A DNA stretch of 64,000 nucleotides, from assembly GCA_009809945.1 (NCBI GenBank), contig WTPW01000028.1:26653-90652 (forward strand), written 5' to 3'. Below, in pieces: positions 59,872 to 64,000 of the stretch (positions are counted from its first letter, which is position 1; each line of letters starts with the position of its first letter). Under the pieces are notes generated by a model. The model had not been told where the DNA came from, made no database searches, and saw nothing but the letters and a program-made list of their open reading frames with translations. Position numbers and translations under genes: made by a program. The DNA is from Gigaspora margarita (Eukaryota; Glomeromycota; Glomeromycetes; Diversisporales; Gigasporaceae).

Positions 59872-60699
59872 ATCTAACCAAATTGCCTGAAATCTATGAC
59901 CAAATTTATCATCACTAATTGTCTGAATGTTATCTAATCTATTAAAAGGAATCCACTCAATTACATTCTCATATTCTGTAGATTTAAGTTGAAATTCTTT
60001 AATGCAATCTTCCATAATTTTATTTCCACTTGTCCATCCTTGGGCTGTTCTATGAGGGTCACATGCCTGGCACCAAGCTTCAGATGTTTACAATGTGCAC
60101 ATTTTCCATTCTTATAATTTCTTTCAATTTTGTCAAATACCAACATATATTTAGCATTATTTGTTTTTTGAGTTAACCCATACACTTTATGTTGGTTATC
60201 CTTTACATAATTCTTAAACTTATTAAATATGTAAATATAATTTATAATTACATCAAAATAAAAATCTCACATAACAATATGACAAATATAGATTTTATCT
60301 TAAATTTTACCTCTTCCAAAAGATTCATTAAATTCTGAGAACTTTTCAGTGTTTTAAGTGTTATATATGATCGCTCGCGTATTTGTATGTATTCATTAGA
60401 AAAATTTTCCCAGAAAGTCGTATGCCATCTTTCCAGGTTGCTATAAATTCACCACCACTCTTTTGAATATCATTTAATTGACTGAAAGGAATCCACTCAA
60501 TCACATTCTCATATTCTGTGGTCTTAAGTTGAAGTTATTAATACAATCATCAATATTCTTATTTCTACTTTTCCATCCTTGAGTCGCTTCATGCGAACCA
60601 CATGCTTGACACCAAGCTGGCGATGTATTATATTGATCACATAGTGCGCATATTCTATTCTCAGGACATCTTTTCAAATGAAATTTGTCAAATACCAAC

Positions 60700-61774
60700 G
60701 GGAAGATTATACAACAGTTAACCCAGTGATGATCACAGATGATCATGGATGATCACCCTCTATATAATCACAAAATAATGTAAACAAATACTAGATGATA
60801 TAGAATCAGGGCCACGGAAAATTTTGGATATTGGGTAGTTTCAAGAACTACTTTACAGAAACTAGTACTTTTTTTTAGATGAGTTTAAGATAGTTTAAGA
60901 TAATATTAAAGTTATTAATATTACTTTTTTTATAATTAAAAGATTATTTTAAGATTTAAAATCTAAAAATAATAATATTATTATGGTTTAATAATTATAA
61001 ATTATTATAAGATAATTATATGATTATTGGTTAAGATTATTTTAAGATGTTTTTAAGATTTTACTAAGATTTTTTTAAGATGATGATAAGATTATTTTAA
61101 GATTATTTTAAGATTACTATAAGGTTATTTTAAGATTATTTTAAGATGGTTTTAAGATTATTATAAGATAAGATTATTATAAGATTAGTTTAAGTTATTA
61201 TAAGATTATTAGGAGTATTATAAGATTATTATAAGACATAATTTTGATAATTTTATTATAATCTTTAAGATTATAATAAATCAATGGAAAAAAATTAGGT
61301 AGTTTCTGTAAAGTATGAACCAGTGCTATCTTCATGATAATCACTTCACATAATTAAAAAACAGCCTAGTTAGGGTTTAGGTTTAATCGTTAGGGTTAGT
61401 GTTAGTGTTAGATTAAATGATAATATAGGTTAGCCCAATTTTGATAGTGCTAGTAAACAAATGATTAATTGCATGATTGCACATGATGTGATTAATGATC
61501 ACTGGGTTCACTATTCTTGAATGTCCCTAGATATCAAATCATACTATGTACAACAAGAACGTATATGAATATATACATACTGTACAAATAATTTTAGATG
61601 AAATTATATGAGTTGGATTTTCTTGCCCACAAATAGAATTTCCTCAGTGAATAGAATGCATTATTTAGTTTTGTGGGAATGTTTATATTTTTTGACCAAT
61701 AAAACTTACTATATGATTATATAGAGGGTGACAATTTGAGATAATTACTGGGTTAACTATTGTAAAAGTGTCCC
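60700..61774. mobile_element. 1.08-kb MULE-like element inserted in a kinase module
   Basis: The left end GGGAAGATTATACAACAGTT continues AACCCAGT and pairs with the right end, whose reverse complement starts GGGACACTTTTACAATAGTT. Perfect 9-bp duplication AATACCAAC at 60691-60699 and 61775-61783; module copies at 15660 and 16180 show it once. The interior (60880-61260) is a degenerate TAAGATTATTT repeat, followed by telomere-like GTTAGGGTTTAGG near 61374. No transposase. Confidence 0.85.
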
Positions 61775-62106
61775 AATACCAACATATATTCATTAGTGGC
61801 TGTATTTTGGGTTAGACCATATAAGTTACTTTAATTTTGTGATCCTTGACATAATTCATAAACTTATTAGATAGGTAACAATTTAATAGTATATAAAAAG
61901 GAAGCTGCATGTGATAATAATAAGACTAATACAGATTTTATCTTACATCATCCAATAGATTCATTAAATTCTGAGAACTATTTAATGTTTTAAGTGTAAT
62001 TACACATTGAGGCATATGGCATTTATGCTTAGATCGTATGCCATCTATCCAATTGGCTAAAAATTCATTACCACTCTTGTCAATAGTACTTAATCCATTA
62101 AAAGGA

Positions 62107-62230
62107 GGGTAATTTGAAGAAGAGTGAACCTAGTGATGATCTCGAATTGTGTCACCCTCGATATAATCACATGTAATTTTGATTGGCCAAAAAAAGTAAA
62201 CAAATATCAGGTGATATTTATAAAATTGAA
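62107..62230. mobile_element. Left part of a second element of the 60700 family
   Basis: Starts GGGTAATTTGAAGAAGAGTG and continues AACCTAGTGATGATC, then GTCACCCTCGATATAATCAC, parallel to 60700-60780. The kinase module is cut exactly here. No right end found within the window. Confidence 0.55.
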
Positions 62231-62537
62231 TTAGGGTGTCCAGAATTATACAATGCGATTGGGTAAATTATGCGATTTCGCCAAGGTCAATTATGTGATA
62301 GATGCAAATTATGCTTTTCTTAATTAGAATTTGTCAATTATGCCAACTTTTCAGAATATTTTGAACTTTTTTGCAGAAGTTTTCAGAATTCACACTTTAT
62401 TTAAACCATTCTTCTGCCAATCAAATTTCACTCACGTGCCTTTATGCTTTTTTTCTTAATTATGTGAAGCATATGCAATGCGAAAAAATAGTAAATTATG
62501 CGTATAATTTCGCATCGCATAATCCTGGACACCCTAA
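62231..62537. mobile_element. 307-bp MITE with TTAGGGTGTCCAG ends
   Basis: The left end TTAGGGTGTCCAGAATTATA continues CAATGCGAT, and the reverse complement of the right end starts TTAGGGTGTCCAGGATTATG then CGATGCGA. It lies inside the element starting at 62107. The target duplication is ambiguous because of surrounding AATT. The 88-codon frame 62371-62637 runs across its boundary and is not considered a gene. Confidence 0.75.
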
Positions 62538-63725
62538 ATTGGATGCTGAAATCCACATGACCTCCATATTATCAGATTTCCTAAAATTTCTGAAATATGT
62601 ATTACCCCGAACAGGTGAGACCATCCCGAGTGCCTGATTTTGTAGATCATTACACAATTAATTAAAGATTTTTTTATACGTTTTACAATACTTTTTTTGA
62701 AAGCTCAAGTAGATTATCTCATCTATGAAACGTGGTATATTATTAGAGAAACTTGAAGTTCGAACCTTGCCCTACAATATATTCGTTTAATCCAAGTTAA
62801 TCCAACAACTTTCATATTGCACTTTACTAGCTAAAATTACAAGTAATTAACTACTACTATGCTAATAAATTCTCATTTGTTGAGCAAGCTAAAAGGTAAA
62901 AAAACTTAAAATAATGATTTAGTAAAGTAGTATAAGTGTAAAGCTTAGATTGTGTGATCTTTTTGTATACAATTATATAAAATTTTTTTTTAAGAAGTTG
63001 AAGTATCCTCCAAATAGTTATTAACTAATTTTTTTTTTTTTTTTACAAAAGTTTTAGGATGTGTACTAGATTTATGTAGATACAATGTATAATATGGCTA
63101 TAGAACAAACATGAATATTAAAGATCTCTTTAATAGAATAATTGTGTGTGATACTATAGAAAAATTCAAGTTTATTAAATACAGAATTATAAAAATAACT
63201 TATTTGTAATAAGGTTTAAATTGGTCCAAATTAATAAAGGCATGTTTGTCTATTGGTAATAACATTAAGTGACATTTACTTTGAAATTGTAAATTTAAAT
63301 TTTGATTAAATTTCTTGTGATTTCATTCCGATTTGTTGCTTAATTGCTGAATTTTCTGTTTAATAAAAATTAACGATTTTTGATTAGCAATCACCAGCTA
63401 TTGTAAAACATATAAAAAAATAATTATCAATTGTATAACCATCAGGTGATTCAGATAATTATTCCCAATTTTGGGACGGTCTTACCTGTTGTCACCCCAA
63501 TTTTGACAGGGCATAGGATTGATTTTCTGTTTATGTGACTTTCTGACGTAAATTGTTTTTGAGAAAAAAAATAATTTACATTAGGGTTTGAGTCCATGCT
63601 GGTAGCTAGAAAGAGCATTATATGACAAAATTGTGCAAGAAAACTTTTTTGTTATGCTAGAATAATGTTGTTAGCTGAAATTGTTTTATGCTTGTAGAAA
63701 TATTTTGACATTTGATATTTAGGCT
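62538..63725. other. Non-coding stretch
   Basis: No gene recognised. Includes a poly(T) run at about 63031. CCCAATTTTGGGACGG and CACCCCAATTTTGACAGGG (63467-63512) form a short inverted pair. Confidence 0.3.
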
Positions 63726-63818
63726 GCCAAAATGTCTAAATATTGCCGAAATCCTAAATTATGCCAAAATGTCTAAATAATGTCAAAATGTCTAAATAAT
63801 ATCAAAATGTCTAAATTA
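63726..63818. repeat. Short tandem repeat, CAAAATGTCTAAAT unit
   Basis: Five imperfect copies of an ~18-20 bp unit, (G)CCAAAATGTCTAAATAATGT, in tandem. No associated coding frame. Confidence 0.7.
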
Positions 63819-64000
63819 AGAAATATATATGAAAAACATATGGAAATTAGGGCTATTAATCTGTCTGACTAAAACTACCAGTCCTATAGTCCTCGTTAGA
63901 ACAAATTATTGTAATGAATATATGTAGCCTAATTTTTGTGATATAAGAAGTTAATTTTTAGATGTTTAGACAACAATAATAAATTTAAATATTTTAAATT

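Larger units (their letters stand above)
57760..62106 (-). pseudogene. Second, broken copy of the kinase array
   Basis: Minus-strand order matches 12586-17853: tail 57760-58020, catalytic exon 58032-58766 (IHCDLHCGNIL, DLG, APEVLF, DIYSFGVIMAEI), N-lobe exon 58845-59358, module exon 59420-60225, module 60310-60699 continued at 61784-61868, and part of a further module 61946-62106. Lesions: 1-nt shift near 58070 between the catalytic domain and its tail; two stops and a 40-bp tandem duplication in the N-lobe exon; insertions at 59534-59871 and 60700-61774; a ~10-bp deletion in the ribbon near 60090; truncation by a repeat at 62107. The catalytic exon keeps the 8 bp that are missing at 13510. 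Not functional as a whole. Confidence 0.85.

Noticed and set aside
62371-62637. 88-codon frame near the right end
   Set aside because: Runs across the boundary of the 62231-62537 MITE, with no domain.

Overview
The window looks like a piece of an arbuscular mycorrhizal fungal genome of the Rhizophagus irregularis type (Glomeromycotina). The reasons are very high A+T content, short spliceosomal introns (about 70-145 bp) with GTAAGT/GTATGA-type donors, kinases with a Cys-ribbon N-terminal region carrying the WTSGN and FQL signatures typical of the expanded kinase families in these fungi, relics of leucine-rich-repeat, cytochrome P450, LINE and Gypsy genes, and a very dense load of small inverted-repeat transposons. 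The species call is inference from family knowledge; no database search was possible.

Layout. 1-5.2 kb: miniature inverted-repeat elements (MITEs), including a hAT relic (2011-4006) that carries a near-perfect 1-kb foldback (2580-3626). 5.7-8.1 kb: an intact five- or six-exon membrane transporter of the ArsB/NhaD/CitMHS superfamily (+). 10.1-11.0 kb: leucine-rich-repeat relic. 11.7-12.2 kb: cluster of GC-tipped hairpins. 12.6-17.9 kb (-): the most unusual gene, a kinase preceded by a tandem array of eight phase-0 exons, each bringing a CxxC...WCxxC ribbon and a kinase N-lobe-like piece, ending in one catalytic C-lobe exon. 18.0-18.7 kb: 3' end of a LINE with poly(A). 19.6-21.2 kb: cytochrome P450 pseudogene without the heme cysteine. 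22-27.4 kb: a nest of at least eight mobile elements, most with recognisable target duplications or an empty-site copy. 27.9-28.9 kb: three-copy tandem repeat. 29-42 kb: mostly non-coding, with scattered MITEs/foldbacks, a Gypsy gag-pol relic (36.7-38.0 kb) and a duplicated LRR relic (40.0-40.7 kb). 42.7-49.5 kb: a composite foldback whose arms carry an iterated ~60-110 bp unit, with a Tc1-like transposon in one arm and another inverted-repeat element in the spacer. 50.5-52.1 kb (-): an intact two-exon secreted FAD-linked oxidoreductase (berberine-bridge-enzyme type). 55.7-57.6 kb: LRR relic and MITEs. 57.8-62.1 kb (-): a broken second copy of the kinase array, cut by three mobile elements. 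62.1-64 kb: MITE and a short tandem repeat.

Only three loci look potentially functional: the transporter, the oxidoreductase and (with reservations) the kinase array. They share no pathway that can be read from the sequence and each appears to be its own transcription unit. The best candidate for something undescribed is the kinase array: eight ribbon/N-lobe modules per C-lobe, all on symmetric phase-0 exons, so modules can be gained, lost or skipped without breaking the frame. Its two frame lesions each have a splicing route that would restore the frame.
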